In this document: positions 1 through 9,474 of the stretch, piece after piece | Layout of the letters: every line of letters starts with the position of its first letter | How positions within the stretch are numbered: position 1 is the stretch's first letter | Assembly (NCBI RefSeq): GCF_000414115.1 | Contig: NZ_AOPZ01000017.1 | Span: forward strand, 1-64,000 | Direction of reading: 5' to 3' | From: Streptomyces aurantiacus JA 4570 | Lineage (GTDB): Bacteria; Actinomycetota; Actinomycetes; Streptomycetales; Streptomycetaceae | DNA length: 64,000 nucleotides | The notes under the pieces: generated by a model | What the model saw: the letters and a program-made list of their open reading frames with translations, nothing else | Databases searched by the model: none | What the model was told of the DNA's origin: nothing | Translations under genes and position numbers: made by a program

Positions 1-1147
1 ACCTCGCGGTGGCCGCGCCCGCCGCACCCGCGGCCCAGCTCGGCGAGGCGGTCGCGGCCGCCGCCGCCATGCTGCCCGCGCACGCCCCCACGGCGGGCTA
101 CCACCCGTACGGCATCCCGGAGTTGAGGCAGGCGGTGGCGGCGCGGTTCACGCGGCGCGGCCTTCCGACCCTGCCCGACCAGATCCTGATCACCACGGGC
201 TCGCAGCACGCCATCTCGCTCATCCTGGCGCTGCTCGGCCGGCCCGGCGACCGCGTCCTGGTGGAGAACCCCTCGTACCCGAACGCTCTGGACGCCATCC
301 GCCGCGCGGGGCTGCGCGCGGCGCCCGTGCCGGTGACGGACGCGGGCTGGGACACCGCCCTGGTCGAGTCGACGCTGCGGCAGGCCGCGCCGCGCATCGC
401 CTATCTCGTACCGGACTTCCAGAACCCGACGGGCGCCCTGATGGCGCGTGAGCAGCGGGTGCGGATCCTGGAGACGGCGCGCGCCACCGGCACCTGGCTG
501 CTGATCGACGAGACGGTCGCGGACATCGCCCTCGACGTGCCGTCGCCCCCGCCGTTCGCGTCGCTGGCACCGCACGGGGTGGCCGAACAGGTCGTCACGG
601 TGGGCTCGTTGAGCAAGTCGCACTGGGGCGGCCTGCGGATCGGCTGGGTGCGGGCGGGGTCACGGCTGATCACGGAGCTCGCCATGGCGCGGATTCCGTC
701 GGACATGGCGACGCCGGTCCTCGAGCAGCTGGTGGCGCTGCATCTGATGGGCGGCATCGACGAGGTGCTGGGCGAGCGGCTGCCGCGGCTGCGGGCCTCC
801 CGCGACGCGCTCGCCGCCGCGCTGACCCGTCAACTGCCCGAGTGGCGCTGGGTGTTGCCGCCGGGCGGCCTGTCCCTCTGGGTCGACCTGGGCGCGCCCA
901 TCGCGTCCTCCCTGGCGCGGGCGGCGCTCGGGCACGGCGTCCGCATCGAGGGGGGCTCCCGCTTCGGCGCGGACCCCGGCACCCATGAGCACCGGCTGCG
1001 CATCCCGTTCACGCTGGCGCCCGAGCTGTACGAGGAGGCGGCCGCCCGCCTGGCCGCCGCGCTCCCCCCCGCCTGGCCGCCGCGCTCGCCTCCGGCCCGG
1101 ACGCGGCGGGCGGGGCCGACCCGCGCCACGCCGACTGGGTGGCCTGA
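1..1147 (+). CDS. PLP-dependent aminotransferase, MocR-like C-terminal domain (5' partial, apparent 3' frameshift)
   Basis: The reading frame enters from the left edge, so the N-terminus (in MocR proteins a GntR-type winged helix) is outside the window. What is visible is a fold-type I aminotransferase: the GYHPYGIPELR substrate/cofactor-loop motif, TTGSQHAISL, the YLVPDFQNPTG Asn loop and the Schiff-base lysine in SLSKSHWGGLRIGW. The frame runs cleanly to a run of seven C at 1064-1070 and then becomes an atypical Pro/Arg-rich tail ending near 1478, antisense to the next gene. Shifting the frame by one extra C gives an Ala-rich tail ending ADWVA at 1147, which looks like a natural end. The run is therefore either a real frameshift or a sequencing error. 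The target regulon cannot be told from this fragment. Confidence 0.75.
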
Positions 1148-1232
1148 CTCCGCCCCGCCGCCGCCCGCACTCCGCCCCGCCGCCGCCCGCGCGGACCCGC
1201 CTCCGGGAGCCGCCCGGCCGCCGCACGCGCGA

Positions 1233-1264
1233 GAGCCGCCGCATCACCCCGGATGCGGCGGCTC
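1233..1264. terminator. Bidirectional hairpin terminator
   Basis: A perfect 13-bp inverted repeat (GAGCCGCCGCATC and its complement, 6-nt loop) sits between the converging aminotransferase and the small minus-strand gene, overlapping the latter's stop codon. It probably ends both transcripts. Confidence 0.7.
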
Positions 1265-1570
1265 CCCCGACTCCCCGAACATCTCGACCGCTCCCCGGAC
1301 TCCCGCGAGGGCACCGGCCAGGGCACTGACCGAGCCGATCGAACTCGCGACGAGCAGCAGGGAGCGGCGCAGGCGGCGGGGCTCGGGCTCGCCCGTCGCG
1401 GCCATCGCGGCGAGTGCCGCTAACTCGTCCTCCGCTATCGCCCGGTCGGGGAACTCCCCCGGATACGCGGCCAGTTGACGGCGCAGCCGGGACACGGCCG
1501 CCCGCAGTTCCGTCACCCGCGGATCCTCGAAGCTTCCCGTCACCGCTCTCTGCCCAACGCTCCGCAACAC
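1244..1570 (-). CDS. Small conserved actinobacterial protein (DUF5955-like)
   Basis: A 108-residue protein of unknown function. It has a charged helical N-terminal half (EDPRVTELRAAVSRLRRQLA, PDRAIAEDELAALAAMA) and a C-terminal hydrophobic helix (RRSLLLVASSIGSVSALAGAL). From memory it matches the Streptomyces family called DUF5955. The GTG at 1570 is preferred because a strong AGGGGG ribosome site lies 6 nt upstream. A second in-frame GTG at 1543 (VTGSFEDP) is possible but lacks such a site. It is convergent with the aminotransferase and divergent from the nucleotidyltransferase; the 184-nt gap to the latter shows no site I can name. Confidence 0.7.
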   Translation of the reverse strand: MLRSVGQRAVTGSFEDPRVTELRAAVSRLRRQLAAYPGEFPDRAIAEDELAALAAMAATGEPEPRRLRRSLLLVASSIGSVSALAGALAGVRGAVEMFGESGEPPHPG

Positions 1571-1754
1571 AGCTCTCCCCCTCGCACGTCGTTGTGTGCG
1601 CCTGTACGCGGACGGGCCCGGGCGGACCCGCCGCGGCGGCCGGACGCCGAAAGGGCGCGGGCGCGGTGGGGGCCACGCAGCGACGCGGGCGCCACTTTCG
1701 GCCACGCCCCCGGCCGGAACAGGGTCCCCAGATCCCATGCGGTAAGCAAGAGTC

Positions 1755-2378
1755 ATGACCGAATCACTGTCACCTTCCGTCCCCACCGCCTCCGGAGAGG
1801 TCGTCGGGCTGCTCCTTGCCGGGGGCGGCGGGCGGCGCCTCGGCGGCTGCCCGAAGGCCCTTCTGGAGCACCGCGGCGAGCTGTTCGTGGAGCGTGCGGC
1901 GCGGGCGCTGCGGGACGGCGGGTGCGCCGGCGTGCACGTCGTGCTCGGGGCCACCGCCGATGTCGTACGGGAGCGGGCGACGCTGCCCGGGTGCGTGCTC
2001 GTGGACAACCCGGACTGGCGCGAGGGCATGGGGTCCTCGCTGCGGGCGGGCCTGGCGTCGCTGCGCGGGACGGGCGCGGGCGCGGCGCTGGTGTGCCTGG
2101 TGGACCAGCCGGGCATCGGCGCGGAGGCGGTGGCCCGGGTCCTTGCCGCGTACCGCTCTCCGGGGACGCTCGCTGCGGCGGCGTACGCGGGCGAGCGCGG
2201 CCATCCGGTGCTGTTCGGCGCCGACCACTGGGACGGCATCGCGGCGAGCGCGACGGGCGACCGCGGGGCCCGCGCCTACCTGAAGGAGCACGCCGCCGCC
2301 GTCACGGCCGTCGAGTGCGGCGACGTGGCCGAGCCGTACGACATCGACACGTTCTCCGACTTGGAGCGACTGGAGTGA
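1755..2378 (+). CDS. MobA/MocA-like nucleotidyltransferase
   Basis: A 207-residue NTP-transferase-like protein. The nucleotide-binding loop LAGGGGRRLGG spans residues 21-31, with a conserved Lys at 34. NPDWREGMGSSLRAGL (85-100), VDQPG (116-120), GHPVLF (149-154) and GDRGAR (168-173) follow in the order seen in MocA/CoxI-type enzymes, which transfer CMP or GMP to molybdopterin. If so it would mature the cofactor of a xanthine-dehydrogenase-type enzyme, which would fit the purine catabolism genes further right, but no molybdoenzyme is in the window. Other small-molecule nucleotidylyltransferases share the fold, so the substrate is an inference. Confidence 0.8.
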   Translation: MTESLSPSVPTASGEVVGLLLAGGGGRRLGGCPKALLEHRGELFVERAARALRDGGCAGVHVVLGATADVVRERATLPGCVLVDNPDWREGMGSSLRAGLASLRGTGAGAALVCLVDQPGIGAEAVARVLAAYRSPGTLAAAAYAGERGHPVLFGADHWDGIAASATGDRGARAYLKEHAAAVTAVECGDVAEPYDIDTFSDLERLE

Positions 2379-2446
2379 GCTGGTCCACTTGGAGTGACAG
2401 GCATGGCACTCAGCGCCACGTTCTGTCGACGAGGAGAATCTCGACG

Positions 2447-2486
2447 TCAACAAACCATTGAACTTCCACCATGAGGAAACTAGTAT
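2447..2486 (+). promoter_or_regulatory. aceB promoter with two stacked palindromic operators
   Basis: The -35 TTGAAC (2458-2463) and -10 TAGTAT (2481-2486) are separated by exactly 17 bp. The spacer begins with TTCCACCATGAGGAA (2464-2478), a relative of the TTCCGCAATRYGGAA sites at hyi and gcl. TCAACAAACCATTGA (2447-2461) overlaps the -35 and matches 13 of 15 bases of the uraD/catalase palindrome. A repressor at either site would occlude RNA polymerase. The rest of the 2379-2599 gap holds no gene. Confidence 0.7.
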
Positions 2487-2599
2487 CCACTGCTCAGAAG
2501 CGCCCGATACGTCAGACGGCGCCCGCAGCCGTATCTCGGCGCCGCGGCACTCCGTGCCGTGCCGCGGGGCCGCAAGCCCGCTGAAGGAAGTGACAGCTC

Positions 2600-4222
<1,623 letters not shown>

Positions 4223-4264
4223 CGCCGCTGGGGTTGCGGGACGCGTCTCGGCTGCGGGGCGGTG

Positions 4265-4328
4265 GGGGCTGGTCGCGCCCACGCGGCGGAGCCGCACATG
4301 GAAGCAGCCCCGCGCCCCTACGGGGCGC
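4265..4328. repeat. Streptomyces-type intergenic repeat, copy 1
   Basis: The segment holds CCACGCGGCGGAGCCGCA followed by a GC-rich hairpin (CCCCGCGCCCCTACGGGGCG). It lies between the convergent aceB and HipA-like genes. Related segments occur at 13925 and 23730. Confidence 0.65.
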
Positions 4329-4341
4329 TCTGCGCGGTGGC

Positions 4342-5265
4342 TCATGGGTACCTCTTCGCGGGGCGTGGGTCCGGCTTGCCGTGCAGGTTCGGGACGCGCT
4401 TGAGCCAGGCGGGGCGGCCCGCCTCCGTGGCCCGGGCGCGCAGCGCGTCCTCGGCGGCGAGCTGCGCGCGGGACGCGAAGCCCGTGGGGAGCCAGGCGGC
4501 GGAGGCGCGGGCGCGGGCGGCGAGGAAGGTGACGTACGCCTCGCGGAGTTCGCCGGGGGAGGCGAAGCCGGGCTCGTCGGTGAGCCAGGCGTCGGGGACC
4601 TCCGCGGCGATCTCGTGGAGGAGGTCCTCGGTCACGCGGGGCGCCAGTTCCCTGTCGGCGGCCGCGGTGTCCGGGCCGTAGCGGCCGAGCGCGTGCTGGC
4701 GGAAGTCGTACGCCTTCTCGGCGGTGGCGAGCACGGTGGCGGCGTCCCAGCGGTGGTGGAAGACCAGGGCGGCACCGTGGTCGATGAGCCAGAGCCGCGG
4801 CTCGTGGACGCCGAAGGTGGGCCAGACCATCAGGTTCGAGCTGTGCACGGTGCGGTCGACGTTCGCGGTGAGCGCGTCGAGCCAGACCACCTTGCCCGCC
4901 TCCAGCGGGGTGACGTCCAGGTCGGACAGGTCGGACTCCGGGCTGAAGTCGCGGGCACCCGGCAGGAAGTCCATGCCCAGGTTCAGGCCCGCGCTGGCCC
5001 GCAGCAGCCCCTGCACCTCCGCGTGCGGCTCGTGCGCGGCGACCGCCGGGTCGAAGTGCGCGAGCACCAGCTCGGGCACGCGCAGGCCGAGGCGGCGGCC
5101 CAGCTCGCCGACGATGATCTCGGCGACGAGCGCCTTGCGGCCCTGCGCGGAGCCGGTGAACTTCAGGACGTACGTCCCCAGGTCGTCGGCCTCGACGACG
5201 CCGGGCACGGAGCCGCCCGACCGCAGGGGTTCCAGATACCGGACAGTCGTCACTTCTCGCAGCAC
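4342..5265 (-). CDS. HipA-like kinase family protein
   Basis: A 307-residue protein with the layout of the actinobacterial HipA-like kinase family: a short glycine loop (EPLRSGGSVPGVVEAD) followed by TYVLKF with the presumed ATP-binding Lys, then WLDALTANVDRTVHSSNLM, in which the Asn-x-Asp-Arg segment resembles the catalytic loop, and LWLIDHGAALVFH, resembling a metal-binding Asp motif. GTG 5265 gives the usual MLREVT-type start; GTG 5253 is an alternative. No HipB-like antitoxin gene is adjacent, so it does not look like a classic toxin-antitoxin pair. Substrate unknown. It is convergent with aceB and divergent from the VWA gene, with a 67-nt shared upstream gap. Confidence 0.75.
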   Translation of the reverse strand: MLREVTTVRYLEPLRSGGSVPGVVEADDLGTYVLKFTGSAQGRKALVAEIIVGELGRRLGLRVPELVLAHFDPAVAAHEPHAEVQGLLRASAGLNLGMDFLPGARDFSPESDLSDLDVTPLEAGKVVWLDALTANVDRTVHSSNLMVWPTFGVHEPRLWLIDHGAALVFHHRWDAATVLATAEKAYDFRQHALGRYGPDTAAADRELAPRVTEDLLHEIAAEVPDAWLTDEPGFASPGELREAYVTFLAARARASAAWLPTGFASRAQLAAEDALRARATEAGRPAWLKRVPNLHGKPDPRPAKRYP

Positions 5266-5332
5266 ACCAGTAACCCTAACCGCCCCCCGCAAGCCATTTT
5301 TGGAACACCCGGACCTTGATCCATAAGATCCG

Positions 5333-6637
5333 GTGATGATCATCAGAAAACGGCTCGCGGCGGGGCTCTGCGCCCTGATCGCGTGCCTGAGCATGGGGCT
5401 TTCGCCCGTGACGGCGTACGCCGACGACGAACCGGACCGCGACGCGGAGGCCGCCCCGAAGGTCGAGCTGGTGCTCGACGTGAGCGGTTCGATGCGGGCC
5501 CGCGACATCGACGGCAAGAGCCGGATGGCCGCGGCGAAGCAGGCGTTCAACGAGGTGCTCGACGCCACTCCCGAGGACGTCGAACTCGGCATCCGGACCC
5601 TCGGCGCCAACTACCGCGGCGACGACCGCAAGACCGGCTGCAAGGACACCGAGCAGCTCTACCCCGTCGGCCCGCTGGACCGCAGGGACGCCAAGACCGC
5701 CGTCGCGACGCTGTCGCCCACCGGCTGGACCCCGATCGGCCCGGCCCTGCTGAAGGCGGCCGGCGACCTGAAGGGCGGTGAGGGCTCGCGCCGCATCGTC
5801 CTCATCAGCGACGGCGAGGACACCTGCCAGCCGCTCGACCCGTGCGAGGTGGCGCGGGACATCTCGGCCCAGGGCGTGGACCTCACCATCGACACGCTCG
5901 GCCTGGTGCCGAACACCAAGATGCGCAAGCAGCTCAGCTGCATCGCGGAGGCCACCGGCGGCACCTACACCTCCATCCAGCACACCGACGAACTCTCCGA
6001 CCGCGTGGGCCAGTTGGTGGACCGCGCCGCCGATCCCGTCGTCAAGCCCGTGGCCGTCTCGGGCGCCGACAGCTGCTCGGCCGCGCCGGAGCTGAAGCCC
6101 GGCCTGTACGCCGACCGCGCGAAGTTCGGCGAGCACCGCTGGTACCGCGTGGACGTCGAACCGGGCCAGGAGCTGCGCGCCTCGGTGAGCGTCGGCGCCG
6201 ACCGGGCCGTGAACAACGACTACGGCGTGCTGATGCGGGCCGTGACCAAGCACCACCGCGAGATCGTGCGCGGCTCGGAGGCGGGTGACGGGCGTACGGA
6301 CGCCATCTCGACGGGGCTGCGGTATCCGAAGCCGGAGCGCGACGACGAAGACGGCGCGGACGACGAGGACCGGACGGAGACCGTCTGCCTCCAGGTCTCC
6401 CACTCCTACTCCGCCACCTCCGCCACTGCCTTCGCCGACGCCAAGTCGAAGCCCGGTCTGCCGGTCGAGCTGGCCGTCGACGTCGTGGACGCGCCCGACG
6501 ACGCCTCCGACGCGGCGGCGTTCGGCCTGGGCCGCGGCTGGTGGCTGCTCGGCGCGCTGGTGCTCACGGGCTTCGTGGGCGGACTGCTGTGGGGCTGGCT
6601 GTCGCGGTGGCGCGTCGCCGTCTGGAGGACGAACTGA
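5333..6637 (+). CDS. Secreted/membrane von Willebrand factor A (VWA) domain protein
   Basis: A 434-residue exported protein. Residues 1-30 form a signal peptide (IIRKRLAAGLCALIACLSMG...AYA). A VWA domain follows at about 45-225 with a complete MIDAS (DVSGS: D49, S51, S53), so it should bind a divalent metal and a protein ligand. A second extracellular domain at about 235-390 is followed by one membrane helix (about 405-427) and a short basic tail, giving an outside-facing topology. Start is GTG 5333 or the adjacent ATG 5336. Its TGA overlaps the next ATG by one base, so the two are translationally coupled and probably act together. Function unknown. Confidence 0.8.
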   Translation: MMIIRKRLAAGLCALIACLSMGLSPVTAYADDEPDRDAEAAPKVELVLDVSGSMRARDIDGKSRMAAAKQAFNEVLDATPEDVELGIRTLGANYRGDDRKTGCKDTEQLYPVGPLDRRDAKTAVATLSPTGWTPIGPALLKAAGDLKGGEGSRRIVLISDGEDTCQPLDPCEVARDISAQGVDLTIDTLGLVPNTKMRKQLSCIAEATGGTYTSIQHTDELSDRVGQLVDRAADPVVKPVAVSGADSCSAAPELKPGLYADRAKFGEHRWYRVDVEPGQELRASVSVGADRAVNNDYGVLMRAVTKHHREIVRGSEAGDGRTDAISTGLRYPKPERDDEDGADDEDRTETVCLQVSHSYSATSATAFADAKSKPGLPVELAVDVVDAPDDASDAAAFGLGRGWWLLGALVLTGFVGGLLWGWLSRWRVAVWRTN

Positions 6638-7386
6638 TGCGTACGAAGCGACTGGCGGCGCTGGCCGGGCTCTTGGGCCTCACCACGCTGCTCACCTCCG
6701 GCGCCGCGTTCGCCGCCTCCGGCGACGACGGCAAGGGCCCCGCCGACGCGGGCACCTCCTTCCGTACGGCGACGGAGATCGCGCAGGGCGACAGGGCCAC
6801 GGCGAGTGCCTCGACGGGTGACTACCTCTACTGGTCGTTCCCGGCGGACGCCGGTCAGCGGCCCACCGTCGAGGCGACCGTGAAGCTGCCCGCGTCGGCG
6901 TCGCGGCACGCCGGCACGACGTGGCGGATCGATGTGTACGACGGGCTGAGGCGCCGTCAGTCCTGCATGTACGGCATGCAGGCGCGCACGGCGCCGAAGG
7001 ACGCGGCCTCCGTCGACCTCGCCTGCACGCTGCGCACCGTGCGCGCGTGGTCGGAGCCGTGGGCCAACGACCCGCTGCCGGGCACGTACTACGTGCGCCT
7101 GACCGCGACGGGCGTGGAGACCGCCGACCTCGGCCTGCCCGTCACCGCCGAGGTGAAGGCCACGTCGAAGGACATCGGCGGCGCGGCGGCGGTGGACGGC
7201 ACGCTGGGCGCGCCGCTCGTACCCGGCAAACGCGCCGCGCTGTCCGCCGCCGAGCCCGAGGACGGCTGGGCCTCCGGCTGGTGGACGGACCGCTGGGCGT
7301 GGACGGCCGCGGGCGGCGTCCTGGCCGCCCTGGCGGGCGTGGGCGGCTACACCCTCGCCCGGGGCAGGGCGCCTTCCGGCGCCTGA
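6637..7386 (+). CDS. Exported, membrane-anchored partner of the VWA protein (unknown function)
   Basis: A 249-residue protein with a clear signal peptide (RTKRLAALAGLLGLTTLL...AFA), an extracytoplasmic domain of about 180 residues holding two Cys (SCMYGM and LACTLR) that could form a disulphide, and a C-terminal membrane helix (WTAAGGVLAALAGVGGYTLA) with a basic end. Its topology copies that of the VWA protein upstream, and its extracellular region (YLYWSFPADAGQ, YYVRLTATGVE) resembles the second domain of that protein. ATG 6637 overlaps the previous stop and has GGAGGA eight bases upstream. I do not recognise a characterised family. Confidence 0.75.
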   Translation: MRTKRLAALAGLLGLTTLLTSGAAFAASGDDGKGPADAGTSFRTATEIAQGDRATASASTGDYLYWSFPADAGQRPTVEATVKLPASASRHAGTTWRIDVYDGLRRRQSCMYGMQARTAPKDAASVDLACTLRTVRAWSEPWANDPLPGTYYVRLTATGVETADLGLPVTAEVKATSKDIGGAAAVDGTLGAPLVPGKRAALSAAEPEDGWASGWWTDRWAWTAAGGVLAALAGVGGYTLARGRAPSGA

Positions 7387-7431
7387 GGACCCGCCGACCA
7401 TGGGGCTGCGCCCCTCTCCCCCTGGTCGGCG

Positions 7432-7471
7432 CTCCGCGCCTCGTCCTCAAACTCCGCGCCTCGTCCTCAAA
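7432..7471. repeat. Perfect 20-bp tandem repeat (intergenic)
   Basis: CTCCGCGCCTCGTCCTCAAA occurs twice with no gap, followed by CGCCGGACAGGC, just after the stop of the HxlR gene. Single copies of this kind of segment are familiar near gene ends in Streptomyces. Confidence 0.7.
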
Positions 7472-7482
7472 CGCCGGACAGG

Positions 7483-8139
7483 CTATGTCCCCTCCCGCAG
7501 CGCCTTGGCCAAGGCGCCCTCGCCGGTCACGGTGATACGCCCGGCCCGCACCCCGTCGGCGACGGCGAGCACACCCCGCCCGAGCTCAACAGCCGTCACC
7601 GCGTCCAGCGACATGCGGGCGTCCGGTTCGACGGGGGCGGGCCCCTCCCCGAACACGACCTCGTCGTCACCGCCCACGCGCACATGGAAGTCCCCCTCGT
7701 CCAGGCTGACTTCAGCCACCCCCTGCCAACCGAGCGACTCCAAGTGCGCGCGCAGCGGCAGCGCGAACCAGTGGGCGCGCACCGCGTCGGTGGGCCGGCG
7801 CTCGGCGAGCTCGGGGGCGCCCCAGACGGCGAGCGCCCGCAGGACGGGGAGCAACTCGCGGCCCCGGTCGGTGAGTTCGTAGACGTACGCCGACACGGGC
7901 GGCGGCATCCTGCGGCGCTCCGCGAGACCGCCCTGTTCCATGTCCTTGAGCCGCGAGGCGAGCACATCCGTGCTGACGCCGGGCAGATCGGCGTGCAGGT
8001 CGGTGTACCGGCGGGGCCCGGCGAGGAGTTCGCGGACGATCAGCAGGGTCCAGCGGTCGCCGACGGCGTCGAGGGCGCGGGCGGCGGCGCAGTACTGGTC
8101 GTAGCTTCGGCGCGGACGAGTCGACGGTCGAGGTGGCAT
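7483..8139 (-). CDS. HxlR-family transcriptional regulator with C-terminal extension
   Basis: A 218-residue protein. Residues 12-110 are an HxlR winged helix: a conserved Cys (C17), then ALDAVGDRWTLLIVRELLAG, RRYTDL, GVSTDVLASRLKDME and the wing YVYELTDRGREL. The C-terminal 100 residues (PLRAHLESLGWQGVAEV...TVTGEGALAKALRE) resemble an SCP2-like ligand pocket, which would suit a sensor of a hydrophobic compound; that is inference. It is divergent from the aminotransferase at 8224, and two small palindromes lie in the shared 84-bp promoter region, so auto-regulation and control of the aminotransferase are likely. Confidence 0.88.
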   Translation of the reverse strand: MPPRPSTRPRRSYDQYCAAARALDAVGDRWTLLIVRELLAGPRRYTDLHADLPGVSTDVLASRLKDMEQGGLAERRRMPPPVSAYVYELTDRGRELLPVLRALAVWGAPELAERRPTDAVRAHWFALPLRAHLESLGWQGVAEVSLDEGDFHVRVGGDDEVVFGEGPAPVEPDARMSLDAVTAVELGRGVLAVADGVRAGRITVTGEGALAKALREGT

Positions 8140-8161
8140 GCGTCGCAGTCTAGACAAGTTG

Positions 8162-8197
8162 TTGGACTTTCCAAGCGGCGACTTGGTAAAACCAAGT
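8162..8197. promoter_or_regulatory. Divergent promoter region with two palindromes (probable HxlR operators)
   Basis: TTGGACTTTCCAA (8162-8174) and ACTTGGTAAAACCAAGT (8181-8197) are inverted repeats with 5- and 7-bp arms, each around a 3-bp centre. They share the core TTGG-N3-5-CCAA and are centred 21 bp apart, about two DNA turns. They lie between the HxlR gene and the aminotransferase. Confidence 0.55.
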
Positions 8198-8223
8198 AAC
8201 GCACGCCACGGGAGGCACACCGC

Positions 8224-9435
8224 ATGGAGTTCCGGCAGTCGAGCAAGCTCAGCGAGGTCTGTTACGAGATCCGCGGCCCGGTCATCGAGCACGCCAACGC
8301 CCTGGAGGAGGCGGGCCACAGCGTCCTGCGCCTCAACACCGGCAATCCCGCGCTCTTCGGCTTCGAGGCGCCCGAGGAGATCGTCCAGGACATGATCCGG
8401 ATGCTGCCGGGCGCGCACGGCTACACGGACTCGCGCGGCGTCCTCTCCGCCCGCCGCGCCGTCGTCCAGCGCTACCAGGCGCTCGGCCTCGACGACCTCT
8501 CCGTGGACGACGTCTTCCTCGGCAACGGCGTGTCCGAGCTGGTCACGATGGCCGTACAGGCCCTGCTCGAAGACGGCGACGAAGTCCTCATCCCCGCCCC
8601 GGACTTCCCCCTCTGGACGGCCGTGACGACCCTCTCCGGAGGCAAGGCCGTGCACTACCTGTGCGACGAGCAGGCCGACTGGTACCCCGACCTCGACGAC
8701 ATGGCGTCGAAGATCACCGACCGCACCAAGGCCGTCGTGATCATCAACCCCAACAACCCCACGGGCGCGGTCTATCCCCGCGAGATCATCGAGGGCATCC
8801 TCGACCTGGCCCGGCGGCACGGCCTGATGGTGTTCGCCGACGAGATCTACGACCAGATCCTGTACGACGACGCGGTGCACCACAGCGTCGCCGCGCTCGC
8901 CCCCGACCTGGTGGTCCTGACGTTCTGCGGCCTCTCCAAGACCTACCGCGTCGCGGGCTTCCGCTCCGGCTGGCTGGTGGTGACGGGACCGAAGCAGCAC
9001 GCGCGGAACTATCTGGAGGGCCTGACGATGCTGGCCTCCATGCGGCTGTGCCCCAACGCGCCCGCCCAGTACGCGATCCAGGCCGCGCTCGGCGGCCGCC
9101 AGTCCATCCACGAGCTCACCGCCCCGGGCGGCCGCCTGTACGAGCAGCGCGACCGCGCCTGGCAGAAGCTCAACGAGATCCCCGGGGTCTCGTGCGTGAA
9201 GCCGCGCGGTGCGCTGTACGCGTTCGCGCGCCTGGACCCGAAGGTGCACGCGATCCACGACGACGAGAAGTTCGTCCTCGACCTGCTGCTCCAGGAGAAG
9301 ATCCAGGTCGTCCAGGGCACCGGCTTCAACTGGCCGCGCCCCGACCATTTCCGCATCCTCACCCTCCCGTACGCTGACGATCTGGACGCGGCGATCAGCC
9401 GCATCGGCCGCTTCCTGAGCGGCTATCGCCAGTAG
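8224..9435 (+). CDS. Pyridoxal phosphate-dependent aminotransferase (AlaA-like)
   Basis: A 403-residue class I/II aminotransferase of the alanine aminotransferase AlaA type: N-terminal SKLSEVCYEIRGPV, GNPALFGFEAPEE, the YTDSRGVLSAR loop, IINPNNPTGAVY, ADEIYDQILYDD, the Schiff-base Lys in CGLSKTYR (K241) and the phosphate-contacting Arg in AGFRSGW. The expected reaction is transfer between alanine (or a related amino acid) and 2-oxoglutarate; the exact amino donor cannot be read from sequence. ATG 8224 follows GGGAGG. The intergenic palindromes next to the divergent HxlR regulator suggest regulated expression. Confidence 0.92.
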   Translation: MEFRQSSKLSEVCYEIRGPVIEHANALEEAGHSVLRLNTGNPALFGFEAPEEIVQDMIRMLPGAHGYTDSRGVLSARRAVVQRYQALGLDDLSVDDVFLGNGVSELVTMAVQALLEDGDEVLIPAPDFPLWTAVTTLSGGKAVHYLCDEQADWYPDLDDMASKITDRTKAVVIINPNNPTGAVYPREIIEGILDLARRHGLMVFADEIYDQILYDDAVHHSVAALAPDLVVLTFCGLSKTYRVAGFRSGWLVVTGPKQHARNYLEGLTMLASMRLCPNAPAQYAIQAALGGRQSIHELTAPGGRLYEQRDRAWQKLNEIPGVSCVKPRGALYAFARLDPKVHAIHDDEKFVLDLLLQEKIQVVQGTGFNWPRPDHFRILTLPYADDLDAAISRIGRFLSGYRQ

Positions 9436-9474
9436 TCGGGCCCGGCGGCCAGGCCACTAGTCAGGAGCGTGTCG

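Noticed and set aside
1571..2239. A long minus-strand frame joining the small DUF5955-like gene to antisense of the nucleotidyltransferase
   Set aside because: The upstream part is antisense shadow; ribosome site and family length place the start at 1570.
4342..5265. Toxin-antitoxin reading of the HipA-like gene
   Set aside because: No HipB-like HTH gene is adjacent on either side, and the family is widespread as a single gene in actinobacteria.
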